Shown piece after piece: positions 9,471 through 19,600 of a DNA stretch of 64,000 nucleotides; position 1 is the first letter of the stretch, and each line of letters opens with the position of its first letter. This DNA is from Craspedostauros australis (Eukaryota > Bacillariophyta > Bacillariophyceae > Mastogloiales > Achnanthaceae), in contig JAMXDE010000008.1 in the NCBI GenBank assembly GCA_026770025.1, positions 2,480,001-2,544,000 on the forward strand, written 5' to 3'. A model generated the notes under the pieces. The model was not told where the DNA came from. It worked only from the letters and a program-made list of their open reading frames with translations, and did no database searches. The translations under genes were made by a program, and so were the position numbers.

Positions 9471-10568
9471 CGCTCCGTTGGCTTTGTGGTTGAGGGTGTC
9501 GTCGTCGAAGCCGACAGTTTGTCTGCTATTTTACGGTGTTTGTGGTGATGTCCGCGTGTTGTGTTGTCACACCAGTTGTGAAGACAGCGGGTACATGGTT
9601 CGCCGTTTCGGCCTGTTTTTGGGTGTGGTGGTCATCCAGACATTTGTTAGGAATCGAGGGTACGGCTTTGTTGATATAACCACGATTGCCGCGCCTCCCA
9701 CTATCATTCGTCACATGTTTGAATACTATTCGTCACACCTTTGAATATCATTCATTACAACCATGATTAAAGACGAACGTCAATGATCTCAGTCCTACCA
9801 TGAAGAAAGGGTAGCCTGTCCTCTGGCAATATAAGAACCACGCCAAACACAGATCAGGAGGTCCCGATACCAAACCAACCATAGCAACCATGCAGACAGC
9901 AACGTCAGTCAGAACACCAGCAGGGCAATGGGCAAGTGACGCACCCCCTCCGGGAAGCAGCATGTGTACCTCCTACAGACAAGAAACGCCACAGGTTTGG
10001 AACATCAGAAAGGACCAGAACAACTGCAGGTTTGGAACATCACCAAGGATAACACCAATTGTGAGATGATGGTGCCACAGGATCAAGGATAAAAACATAC
10101 GACAGACAAGCACACAGGACTGCAGATTCCTATCATGAAAACGTAGACAGCTATGCATATGCAGATACAAACAGTGAGATGCCAAGACGAGGACACAAAA
10201 AGGAAAGAATATGAAGATGCACAAGCAAGGCATGTTGAATGCAGAGGGAAGCACCTGAGGAACACAACAATGCCCTGTGATGCCACTGCAAAAAATGCCT
10301 ACAATGAAAATGAAATTGGAAGAGAAAGTGAGATTGAGCTCACAGTTCTAAAACGGTACAGTTCTAACAGCAGATTAGACTACAGTACTAACTATAACCC
10401 CGGATTTCCAACAGACATTTCATCAACAGATTTGTTCCATTCACGTGCCACACAACGATTGGCTATTCGAAGGAGATAGCGTACCGCGCTCGTTCTGGGA
10501 CGTCCTTGCGATGTCTGCGGACACCACGTTTCGACAGCGTGGCGAGATCAATCCAATCCAACAACAAA
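9471..10568. other. Non-coding spacer with short direct repeats
   Basis: No gene recognised. Two small repeats are visible: a pair of adjacent units of about 22 bp (ATTCGTCACA..TTTGAATA) near 9703-9750, and CAGGTTTGGAACATCA at about 9991 and 10027. It is A-rich towards the foldback element. Confidence 0.5.
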
Positions 10569-10578
10569 AAAAAACAAA

Positions 10579-11035
10579 GAGCAAATTCACTAACCAGGTC
10601 GTTTTGGTGCCTGGCACGATGATTGGATCAATGAAATGGCCGGCGTATCACTGCGACAGACTCGAAAATAATAATTTAGCCACAAAGTCGACACATCAAC
10701 CATTTCCCTGTTGGACAGCGTAGAGTACTCTAGTTCATGATGTTGTTGATGAATCCTGTTGAGCAGAGGGTCGGACCTGCTATATTGCATACTGACATCA
10801 GCCATTGGCATGAACTTACCTTGGAATGGTCTACCTCCAACTACAGGGAGATTCAGATCACATGTAGTCAGTTCCTGTGATATCGTTCGGTCACTGTGTG
10901 CACTGTGTTGGTCATATGTGCAAACAAAAGGTCAAGCAGAATTGATTATAGCAATCCCATCACTCCAAGCACACTCCAAAGGGTACGGCCACGAAGTTTG
11001 AGGTCTCTAATCCGTCTGGAAGGTACTCATATCTG
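10579..11035 (+). repeat. Left arm of foldback element
   Basis: Pairs with 11868-12335. The outer 33 bp are close to identical with the inverse of the right end; the stretch around 10780-10830 is nearly perfect, while other parts are diverged with small insertions. Confidence 0.65.
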
Positions 11036-11089
11036 AAAATCTGGATATGATATGGTGCTGTGTGTGACGGTAGTGTGAGCTACGCATCT

Positions 11090-11430
11090 GGATGTATAGT
11101 AACTCGACCATTTGTCCATATAAAATGTCAGTCGCGATCCAATCCAACACTACCACCACTCCAAGCACACTCCAAAGAGTACGGATAAGGAGTTTGAAGT
11201 CTAGAATCAGGGTGGAAAGGATCGAAATCTACGAATGGAGATCTCGCATGGAAATGGCTGGCGTCGTTAAATGGGGCTCACCTGCACGCATGCCAATACC
11301 CCTTTCTGACGGATCTAACACTTCAAACTCCTTATCCGTACTCTTTGGAGTGTGCTTGGAGTGGTGGTAGTGTTGGATTGGATCGCGACTGACATTTTGT
11401 ATGCACAACTGGTCGAGTTACTGTACAGTT
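11090..11430. repeat. Internal inverted pair within the foldback element
   Basis: About 11095-11205 and 11318-11425 are near-perfect inverses of each other (they share GTCAGTCGCGATCCAATCCA and GAGTACGGATAAGGAGTTTG). Weaker copies of the same module lie near 11520-11600, 11700-11750 and in both arms, so this is the amplified unit of the element. Confidence 0.75.
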
Positions 11431-11867
11431 TGATGCGTACCGTACTGTACCGCCCCCACAGCATCACATGACATCCTGATCTGTAGATTTCGATCCTTTC
11501 CACATGGATTTATCACTTCGACCTCTATATCTGTAACCTTTGGAGGGGGTTCGGAGTCATTGAAGTGTTGGATTGGAATATGATTGACTTTTTGTATGCA
11601 CACATGCTCAGCATTCTGTACAGCGCGATGCGTACCGTTCAGTACTGCTTGGTATCAGCATCCGTAGAATTTGATCCCTTCTAAACGGATCTAGGACTTC
11701 AAACTCAGTGACCGTACTCTTTGGGGTGCGCTTGGAGTAGTCCAGCTGGTTGGATCTCTGAAAACGGCCTGTGCAATGCATCGATATGCATAATACTGCA
11801 CAAAACGATGCGAACCGTGCAGTCTCGTCCAATACAGTACTGAGGGATATCAACATCCGTAGAATTC

Positions 11868-12335
11868 GATCCCTTCCAGACGGATCTAACACTGCAGACT
11901 CCATGGCCGTACTCTTGGGAGTGTGCTTGGAGTGGTGCGGTTGGTATCATCAAATATGATTGACCTTTTGTATGCACAGTACACACAGTGACCGAACGGT
12001 ATCGCAGGAATGGACTACATGTATTTGAAACTCCTCGCAGTTGGGAATGGATCATCTCAAGGTAGGTACATGCCAATGGCTGATGTCAGTATGCAATATA
12101 GTTGGTTTAACTCTCTACTCGTATTCCACAGAACATGATTCATTGCCATTATAACTTGTCTCATCTACTCTACTGGGAAACGGTTGGTGTGTGTGTTTCG
12201 TGGCTAAATTAATATTTTCGTCGTTGTCGCAAGGACACGCCTGTCAACGGTCCGGCCATTGTGATTGGCCAGGCACCAAAACGACCTGGTTAGTGAACTT
12301 TGGCCTCAAAAACGACCCGGTTAGTGAATTTGCTC
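11868..12335 (-). repeat. Right arm of foldback element
   Basis: Inverse of 10579-11035. The outer tip is itself doubled: the TTCACTAACC..GGTCGTTTT unit occurs twice in tandem (about 12262-12335), whereas the left end has it once. Confidence 0.65.
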
Positions 12336-12379
12336 AAAAAACAAAGAAACAGGATTCCACGCACGGACACACTCAACAA

Positions 12380-13130
12380 AGTTGAAGTTAGTTGAAGTTT
12401 ATCTAAAGAACAGACTACTTTCCACTTAGTGCATGCTGTGTCGCACCACGAAATTGTATTTGGCGCCAATTTTGGCGCGAAACCCTCCACCTACAAACAC
12501 GGAAAACCCCTATTCTACCTCGTTCTCCCACTCTCACTCACGAATCACTGCTGATTCAAAACTCACTTGAATCATCGAGATCAATGTACTCCGGGAACTA
12601 TATGCTCCTCTGAAATATCGTGTCACACCTAACTCTGATTCCATTGTCAGCCATGCCAACTACCAACTTAACCCGACAACAACAAGGAGATCCTCCCTGC
12701 TTCAACATGAGCAGGGAATCTAACACCAATTCCTGTTGCCTGACAACCTGTGTTCTCAAAACACAACCTCAACCAAGATGTCAAGCCTTTGTACTCAAGC
12801 ATAGAACAACTACCACAGATAGCAGAGAGAGAAAGAGAGAGGAAGAGATCATCTGTTCTCAGCACTGAACCTCTTATGATCAGTGCAGAGCCACACTATC
12901 CATCTGAGCATCGTTTCTTCATCCTACATCTCAACCTGATCAACTCACAATGCAGACTATCAAATAACAGATAGCACAACTCAAGATCAGCACAACTCAA
13001 GATCAGCACAACAACTCTAATCTACTCATTTTCAACAACTACAATCTTTCCAGATGGTCGTCCATAGCCAACTGCAGCCCCAGCTTTGTTGAGACTGGCA
13101 GTCGGCTAGACCTTCCCTTCTGGATTGCGT
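12380..13130 (+). mobile_element. Old copia-type LTR remnant 1
   Basis: Worn LTR-like sequence related to the LTRs of the element at 15926-25075 but lying in the opposite orientation. Shared landmarks in order are an AGTTGA start, TTTTGGCGCGAAA, CGGGAACTATATGCTC and CATCGTTTCTTCA..CCTA. No internal coding part is attached. It is much diverged from the intact LTRs, so clearly older. Ends are approximate. Confidence 0.5.
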
Positions 13131-13179
13131 CACAATGATACACAAAAATCCAACTAAGTTCAATAAGGGACAGACGATG

Positions 13180-13845
13180 TCAAACTTACGGTGTCCCACG
13201 CTGATGCCTGAAATTTACTTTTGGGGCGATGCCTTCCGACTCCGACGACCGCAACACCCTCCTTCTTCTCCTCCCTCCTTTCGTCATTCACGGATAATTG
13301 CTGACTCAAACCACTTGATTGACTCGACTCAAGTTATTCTTGGAACCATGCTCCTCAGACTCCTTTCGACTGCACCTTGTCTTGATTCCCTCCATGACTA
13401 TGGCAACCACTATGTTGCCACAGTCATGGCAGGGAGATCCAACTTACTTAAACCCAAGCAGGGAATCCGATGGTGAATCCCAACAATAACTGCTGCTACA
13501 TCTTCTTTGCAACTTCAACTCAATGTTGAGTTGCAATGCTCTATACTTGAAGACAACAGCAGATGGAGAGATAAGTAGAGCAAGGACCAACGTCCGCCCT
13601 CAACACTGAACCATGTGGATCAGTGCAGAGCCGCACCAACTGTGCGAACATCGTTTCTTCATCCTAGTACAGCAACTAACTAACTCATAATAGCACAAGC
13701 CGAGATTAGTACAAACAGCACTCCTCTATTCACCGTTGCAGTAACACTACTTCGCCAAATGCTCACCCCTCGCGAACTGCATCAAATGGTTTCTTTTGAC
13801 CAGCAGTTCGCAGGGTTTCCTTCCAGATCATGTCACCAACAGCGC
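13180..13845 (+). mobile_element. Old copia-type LTR remnant 2
   Basis: A second diverged LTR-like unit directly after remnant 1 and in the same orientation. It shares GATCAGTGCAGAGCCGCAC and CATCGTTTCTTCATCCTA with remnant 1 and with the intact LTRs. The pair may be two solo LTRs or the ends of an element that lost its interior. Ends are approximate. Confidence 0.45.
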
Positions 13846-13977
13846 ACGAATTCCAACTAAAATCAACAAATTCAAACCAACACAAATTTAGAAAATAGGC
13901 TAAGCTAGTCTATTCGCGAGAGAGAGAGGAGAAGTCGATTTCCTGTACTCGTAGAGCTGTATGGTACAAGCTCTGCA

Positions 13978-15650
13978 CGCCGCAGTGAACGATCACATCC
14001 AGTGGCATTCTCACAAGCACGATAAGCTCTGGCATGAACCTCCCCTCGGTTGTGTTCTTGGGGAGGCTCGATTCGCGTTCTTTGGTCTCTCTTTTTCGCG
14101 AATCCTGTTCGCATGAAGCATTCATGCACACATTCATGCATGCGCGCATGAAGTGTCTTTCACACAAGTCCGCAACAACTCTTCCAGTTGTTGATCTCGG
14201 TTGTCACAGCCTTCAACAGTTCCTTCATGGGCACGCAAACACCCACTCCGCGTACCTGGTTGAGATTGATAGCATTTGCATGTCCCTCGGCGGTCTCTGC
14301 CTCTATGTCCACTCCAAGGTACACATGCGAATGATTGATGCCTGAAAGACTCGAAAGCGTCCCGAAGAAATTTGGAATACCATATCCATGTGGGAATATC
14401 TCAATCAGCGATCCGCATCGTGGCATCAGGAACAAGCCAGTACACTGGGCACCGTGAGGCGTGACCAAGATATCGACATTCGCAAATGCCTCTGCTTGCT
14501 GCTCGAATGACACCCCCTCGAAGAATATCACCGGTGGCTGGTACGTCAGATCGAAGTGTTCCTTCAGAAGCGTAGATACGATTGTCACATTCATAAGTCT
14601 TCGATGCCTCTGTCGACTGAGGATCACGATACGTGGCTGTGGATCTGTCGCCAGGAGTGAGAGCTGGGCTCTCTTTGATTGCGTTGAATTTGCGTTTGTG
14701 TAGGCAGCGAGATCGTCGACAATCAGGGCCTTCGAGCAGGAGGTGGCGGGGGCTGTGTAGCCCGGAATGGAGTCTATGACTTTTTGTTTGAAGTGCTGCA
14801 TATCATTCGTGTTGGCCATCCTGTAATGGTCGAGGTTCGATGTTTCGGAAACTAGTAGTTTTGATTGATCAGATGGATAGTCCCTGACGAAATCTTTGGG
14901 TCTACTGTGGATGATTGTGATGTTGTTTTGATGCAGCATGTGGGTGATCGCTCTGTTGAAGGCCGAGTTCTTCAGCATTTCGCTGAATCGGTACTCACCA
15001 ACCATCATGATGTGGGTTGCATTCGGAAAGTGGTTCCACAACGACCAGCACTGGAGGATATGCTGCATGGAATGGGGAAAATGATTGGCGAATTTGTACT
15101 GCTTGAAACTGCATCCCACCGTGTCAAACTCCGTGCTTGGAGGTGCCTTGCTGGACGCCCAGACTTCTCGGAAGTCACCGTGCATTTGTGTGATGAATTC
15201 AGTTGGAGGGTAGGATTTGGGGAAGTTGCTGACCTCAAAGAATCCTGGTAGAGATGGGTCCGTCACATCGCAAGTGCGTTTGGTTAGGTGAAGGGGTTCC
15301 ACGAATATGGTCTCTTGTGTCATGAAATCTGGGAATGATGTGATGGAGCGCGAGATGGAATCCGGCTGTGTAGTTGAAGTGCGTGGATCTGGTCCTGCGA
15401 ATCCAATATCAAAGAGCACCTGTTGTGCACGTGTACTCGTCGTGGAGTAGACGCGACCGCTTTGCGAGATAATGTTCAAAATCGTCAACCCCACCACTAT
15501 CATGGTTGCGATGATGGCCTGCTTCATGTTTCGCTTCCTTCCGACGGTTGTGACGACCACATGCTTTGCGCGTCGCTTCCTTTCCATGGTGAGGGCGCGA
15601 ACACTTTCAGCACGAAGAGACGAGACGAGCGAGGTTGGAGCAGACTTGTG
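13978..15650. repeat. Duplicated segment, copy B (GT61 gene and flanks)
   Basis: Same-orientation partner of 7820-9470. The sequence before the start codon (GTGAGGGCGCGAACACTTTC and about 45 bp more) is almost identical in the two copies and then diverges abruptly. Confidence 0.75.
14160..15587 (-). CDS. GT61-type glycosyltransferase, copy B
   Basis: 475 residues, a close paralogue of the gene at 7975-9399 with the same type II membrane layout (MERKRRAKH, then a hydrophobic segment) and the same GT61/DUF563 block (VTPHGAQCTGLFLMPRCGSL then IEIFP). The reading frame is whole. Differences concentrate in the stem, in the central part (for example SEMLKNSAFNRAITHM against the other copy's IQEGSTFNTAIIHM) and just before the C terminus, where this copy has EGHANAINLNQVRGVG. 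The mix of conserved core and changed surface parts suggests two working genes that may differ in acceptor; this is inference. A target sugar cannot be named. Confidence 0.82.
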   Translation of the reverse strand: MERKRRAKHVVVTTVGRKRNMKQAIIATMIVVGLTILNIISQSGRVYSTTSTRAQQVLFDIGFAGPDPRTSTTQPDSISRSITSFPDFMTQETIFVEPLHLTKRTCDVTDPSLPGFFEVSNFPKSYPPTEFITQMHGDFREVWASSKAPPSTEFDTVGCSFKQYKFANHFPHSMQHILQCWSLWNHFPNATHIMMVGEYRFSEMLKNSAFNRAITHMLHQNNITIIHSRPKDFVRDYPSDQSKLLVSETSNLDHYRMANTNDMQHFKQKVIDSIPGYTAPATSCSKALIVDDLAAYTNANSTQSKRAQLSLLATDPQPRIVILSRQRHRRLMNVTIVSTLLKEHFDLTYQPPVIFFEGVSFEQQAEAFANVDILVTPHGAQCTGLFLMPRCGSLIEIFPHGYGIPNFFGTLSSLSGINHSHVYLGVDIEAETAEGHANAINLNQVRGVGVCVPMKELLKAVTTEINNWKSCCGLV

Positions 15651-15920
15651 AATGCACGTGGTATGGTGATGACAGTGCGACTGTACGTTGCTCTTGTGAT
15701 AGTTTTGGGATGGAAGCTGCCGTCACACCAACGAGTGGTATAGTTTGTTTGCTGTTCAAGTTGCTTGTGTTGTGTTGGCTCCTGCAGTTCGCTCTGTGCA
15801 GTGTTTGATGTTCAATCATTATTGTGGCGTGCGTTGGAACTGTCGCTGCCTCTTCTCCTGTCCCAAGGGTTTTTCGAGAGTCTGTGTGGAAATACGACTT
15901 TCCTCACTTCAGGAATGTGG
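15588..15920. other. Spacer between GT61 copy B and the copia element
   Basis: The first 60 bp belong to the duplicated segment; the rest is unique sequence. No gene recognised. AAAAT at 15921-15925 is the left copy of the copia target duplication. Confidence 0.5.
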
Positions 15921-15925
15921 AAAAT

Positions 15926-16612
15926 AGTTAGGATTCGTGCGTAGGCGTCGCGAATCGGTGGAGAATGCCTCGTGAATCTGCCGGCTTCGGGATAGCCGTG
16001 TGATGCAGTTCAAGAGAGGTGTGCTGTTTGAATAGTTATAACTTGTAACGATGAGAAGTAGAGTGCTTTGTAGCTAATCCTAGTCCGTTATTATGAGTTA
16101 GCTTATTGGTGTTAGTAGGGTGAAGAAACGATGCCACACAACTTGGCGAGACCCTGCACTGATGCACTTGATTCAGTGCAACAGAGTAGACAGTCAATAC
16201 AGTACCTTGCTCTCCGCACATGTAGTTACACTGCAGTGTAGGTCATGACAATCAGTGGTGACGGTCATGAAGCAGTGGCTGTGGCTGAAGCTGACACTCG
16301 GATTCCATTGCTTGAGTTGAAGCAAGTTGGATACGCATGCTGAGACCACGGTGGTAGTGTGGTGGTCATCAGCAATGAAGGAATCGAGATAAGTTTTAGT
16401 AAGGAGGATCTGAAGAGCATATAGTTCCCAGGTGGGGTGTGAGTCAGGTCGGTCAGGTTTGAGTCATGATGGATTCGTGAATGGAGGAGAGAAAGGAGGA
16501 GAAAAAGGTTTGGTGGTCAATCAAGTCGGAAGATTTCGCGCCAAAACAGGAATTTCTCCCATCGGGTTGATACCGTGTTCGGTACTAGTCTGTCCCTCAT
16601 TGAATCTCAACT
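15926..16612 (-). repeat. Left (3') LTR of copia element
   Basis: 687 bp, apparently identical to 24389-25075. Its two ends form an imperfect 11-bp inverted repeat (AGTTAGGATTC against AGTTGAGATTC read inward). A purine-rich tract abuts it on the internal side. Confidence 0.95.
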
Positions 16613-16695
16613 CTCCCTCTCAGTGTTGGGTCGTGATTGGAGTTGTGGTATCGATGAAAACTTCATCCTTCGTTGTTGTTTGTTGTTGTTGGTTA

Positions 16696-19600
16696 TTACC
16701 AACCCATGATCTTGAATCGCAGGTATTCGAAGACTGCGATGGACAGTCCTTTGGTGAAGATGTCGGCCAGTTGCTCCGGTGTTGCGATGTGCTGGATGTA
16801 GATGAACCCTGCCTTGACCCAGTACCAAAAGAAGTGCCACTTAGTCAGGAAATGCTTGGTGCGCGCGGTTGGTTGATGATTGGTAGCAAGGGAAATGCAG
16901 GCTTGGTTGTCCTCAAACACCGTGCACTGGAGGTTGGTGTGCAGTGGCATGGTGGTGCCGGCATTGTTGATGACTTGGCGGATGAGCTGTTGAATGGGAA
17001 TCAGCGTGCGCATTGCGAGAGAGAGAGCGGCGTACTCGGACTCCATCGTAGATAGAGCAATCTCAGTTTGGAGTTTGGACTTCCAAATGAGGGGGCACCC
17101 TCCCAGCGTAATGAGGTAGCCAGTGCGCGACTTGACTGAGACGGGGTCCTTGCTGTCTTCTCGTCCGTAGAGTCCTGCGAAGTCTGCATCCACGTAGCAC
17201 TTGAGATCAAGCTGCCCGGTGGGACGCACGATGGTACCCTTGTCCTCAGTGTGCTTGAGATAGCGCATGATGCGCTTGACGGCCTTGGCGTGTGAGCGGC
17301 GAGGGTCACTTCCGAAGCGAGCGACTTGGGAGACTGCGAATGCCAGGTCGGGGCGAGTGTTGGTCGTGAGATACAACAGCATGCCGACGACGGAGCGGTA
17401 GTTCCATGGTTCGTTCATGGGAGGCTCATGCTTGCATTGTCCCAGTGCGAGCTGCGTAGTTGGTACGGGGCACGGACTGCAGTTCGTCATCTTCGTAGTG
17501 GCGAGGATCTTCTTGATTAGTCCTGGTTGGCGGAGATGGACCGTGTCTGCTTTTGGATCACGGCTGAGCTCGATTCCCAGGAACTCGGTGAAGCTTCCTT
17601 CTTGGGTGAGCTCAAAGCCGAGGTCGCGCATTGATTTGATGAAGTCGTCGGCGGCTTGCTTGGTCTTGGAGGCGATGCCCGCATCGTCAACGTAGAGGAC
17701 GATCATGATGTCCTTCTTGATGAACAAGCACTGCTCTTGGTCGCAGGCCTTGAAGCCGATCGTAGTGAGGGCTCGGATGAGGTGTTCATACCAGAGGCGA
17801 GGAGCAATCGTCAAGCCGTACAGGCTCTTGCGGAGCTTGAGGCAGGTGTCGGGACCCTTCGTTGATTTGAATCCACGAGGGAGATGAAGGTAGACTGGCT
17901 TGTGGATGGATGCTTGCACGAAAGCGTTCGTGAAGTCGATGGACGTTGTTGTCCAACCCATGACGATGGAAGTGCTGAGGAAGATGCGGACGGATGACCA
18001 TGCGACGACTGGTGCGTAGGTGGAGGAGTCCTCTTGCATGAGGTCTCCACGGCAACACCAGCGTCCCTTGTATTTCTTGATGGTTCCGTCGGGGAGGCGC
18101 TTGCGGCGAAAGACCCAGGTTCCTGGAAAGATGCGATCGTTCTTGATGTCGATCTTCTTCACTTCCTCCCACGTGCCCTTTTCCGTGAGATCTCGAATCT
18201 CCTTTTCGGCGGCTTGCATCCACTCGTCTTTGTTGTCGTCGCGAATGGCTTCGTCGAAGGAGAGAGTATCCGGGTCGGTGTTGGATGCCTTGTACACCGA
18301 GGTGCGTTCGGCGATCTCCAAGTCGCCACCTGCGGCAAAGTAGCTGATCATGCGATTATCGACGTAGGTGGGGTAGTTTGTTGCATCCTTCTGTGGCTCG
18401 ATGATTGCGACAGAGTAGGCATGCTGTTCGATGTTCGCCCATGTAGTTGGTGGAATGCACTTCGCTGTGTCGAGGATGAACGACGGGTTGATGTCGAGCG
18501 TGGATGACGAGTCGATGTCGAGCATGGATCCTTTGTTGGCGGAGCGAGTCGCTGGGGCCGAAGTGAGTGGCGCCGTGTTCGACTCAATCATGCCTTGGAC
18601 GAATTGCTCAATCTCGTATTCGCTTGGAAGTGGCCACGGTCCTGGTCGGATCGTCGTCACTTGGCGACGGAGTAGCTCGAATGCGAGACGGTAATGATGA
18701 TTTTCGATCATCGCATTCCACACGGAGCGAGTCCTTTGGACGAACGCTTCTGCGTTGTACGCAGATTTGGGTGGAAGGTACCCTTGGTTCATCAAATGTT
18801 CGGGGTCTTGGTAGTACCATGGCCCTGATTTGGCCTTGGACATGAAGTCGAGAGCGTCGAAGTGGGGTTCCATCGTGCCAGTACTGATGAAGGTGCTCAG
18901 CTTCTCCACGAATTGCTCGACGGCGTGGTCAGTGGCCAGTCGGAGGAGGTCTTCGTTGAGAAAGACGCTGTTGAGGTCTTTCTCGAAATGGTCCTCCATG
19001 TCCGAGTGAAAGTTGTTGTACGTCTCCTGAAATGGAGTCGCTCCTTCCTCGGTCATGTTGTCGGGGTCCGGTTGCCACCAGTCAGCCATGTTGATGCTTG
19101 CTTCTTCTACTTCAGCCGCCTTTGGAGCGAACGTTGGGAGGACGACGTTGGTTGGCTGTGGATTCAAGGTGTTGAATCGACCTCGGAGTCTGCGCAACAA
19201 GTAGTGAGCGTCCACCTTGAATTGGTGTAGATCGATGGAGAGAGAGTCGCTACCTTTGCGTTGGAGAGGTTCGATTGTATGTAAGCAATCGACGATAGCT
19301 TGTGAGAATGTGATGATCGATGATGAGTCGGGGTGCAGTTCCCTGGGTGTTGCGGCCTGTTCGATCTCTTCCAAGGTAGCTACTGCAGGGCAGAAGTAGT
19401 AATCATCGGTGTCTTCGTCGTCCAGCCAGGCTGCTTTGCCTCCCATACGTGCGTACGTGAATCGCTTTGGTTGTTTGCGAATTCTCGTGCTTTGAGGTCT
19501 TTCTGGCGTTGGCTCAGACTTAGGTATCATGGGTGGCGTGGAGCTCGTCTGAATTGGCGTCGGAGCTGGAAGTGGTAATGGAGTTGCTAATTCCAATGTT

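Larger units (their letters stand above)
10579..12335. mobile_element. Foldback / Mutator-like non-autonomous DNA element
   Basis: A 1757-bp element beginning GAGCAAATTCACTAACC and ending in its inverse (..AGTGAATTTGCTC). It is flanked on both sides by the 10-bp direct repeat AAAAAACAAA (10569-10578 and 12336-12345). Arms of about 460 bp pair as imperfect inverted repeats with long near-identical blocks, such as TATATTGCATACTGACATCA in the left arm and its inverse in the right. The centre holds further copies, in both orientations, of a module centred on ACTCCAAGCACACTCCAAAG. It has no coding capacity. A target duplication of 9-11 bp with long inverted arms fits a Mutator-type (MULE) foldback element; the A-rich repeat makes the duplication less certain. 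Confidence 0.7.

Noticed and set aside
16036-16221. Small identical 61-codon frames at 16036-16221 and 24499-24684
   Set aside because: They are just the same stretch of the two LTRs, not genes.
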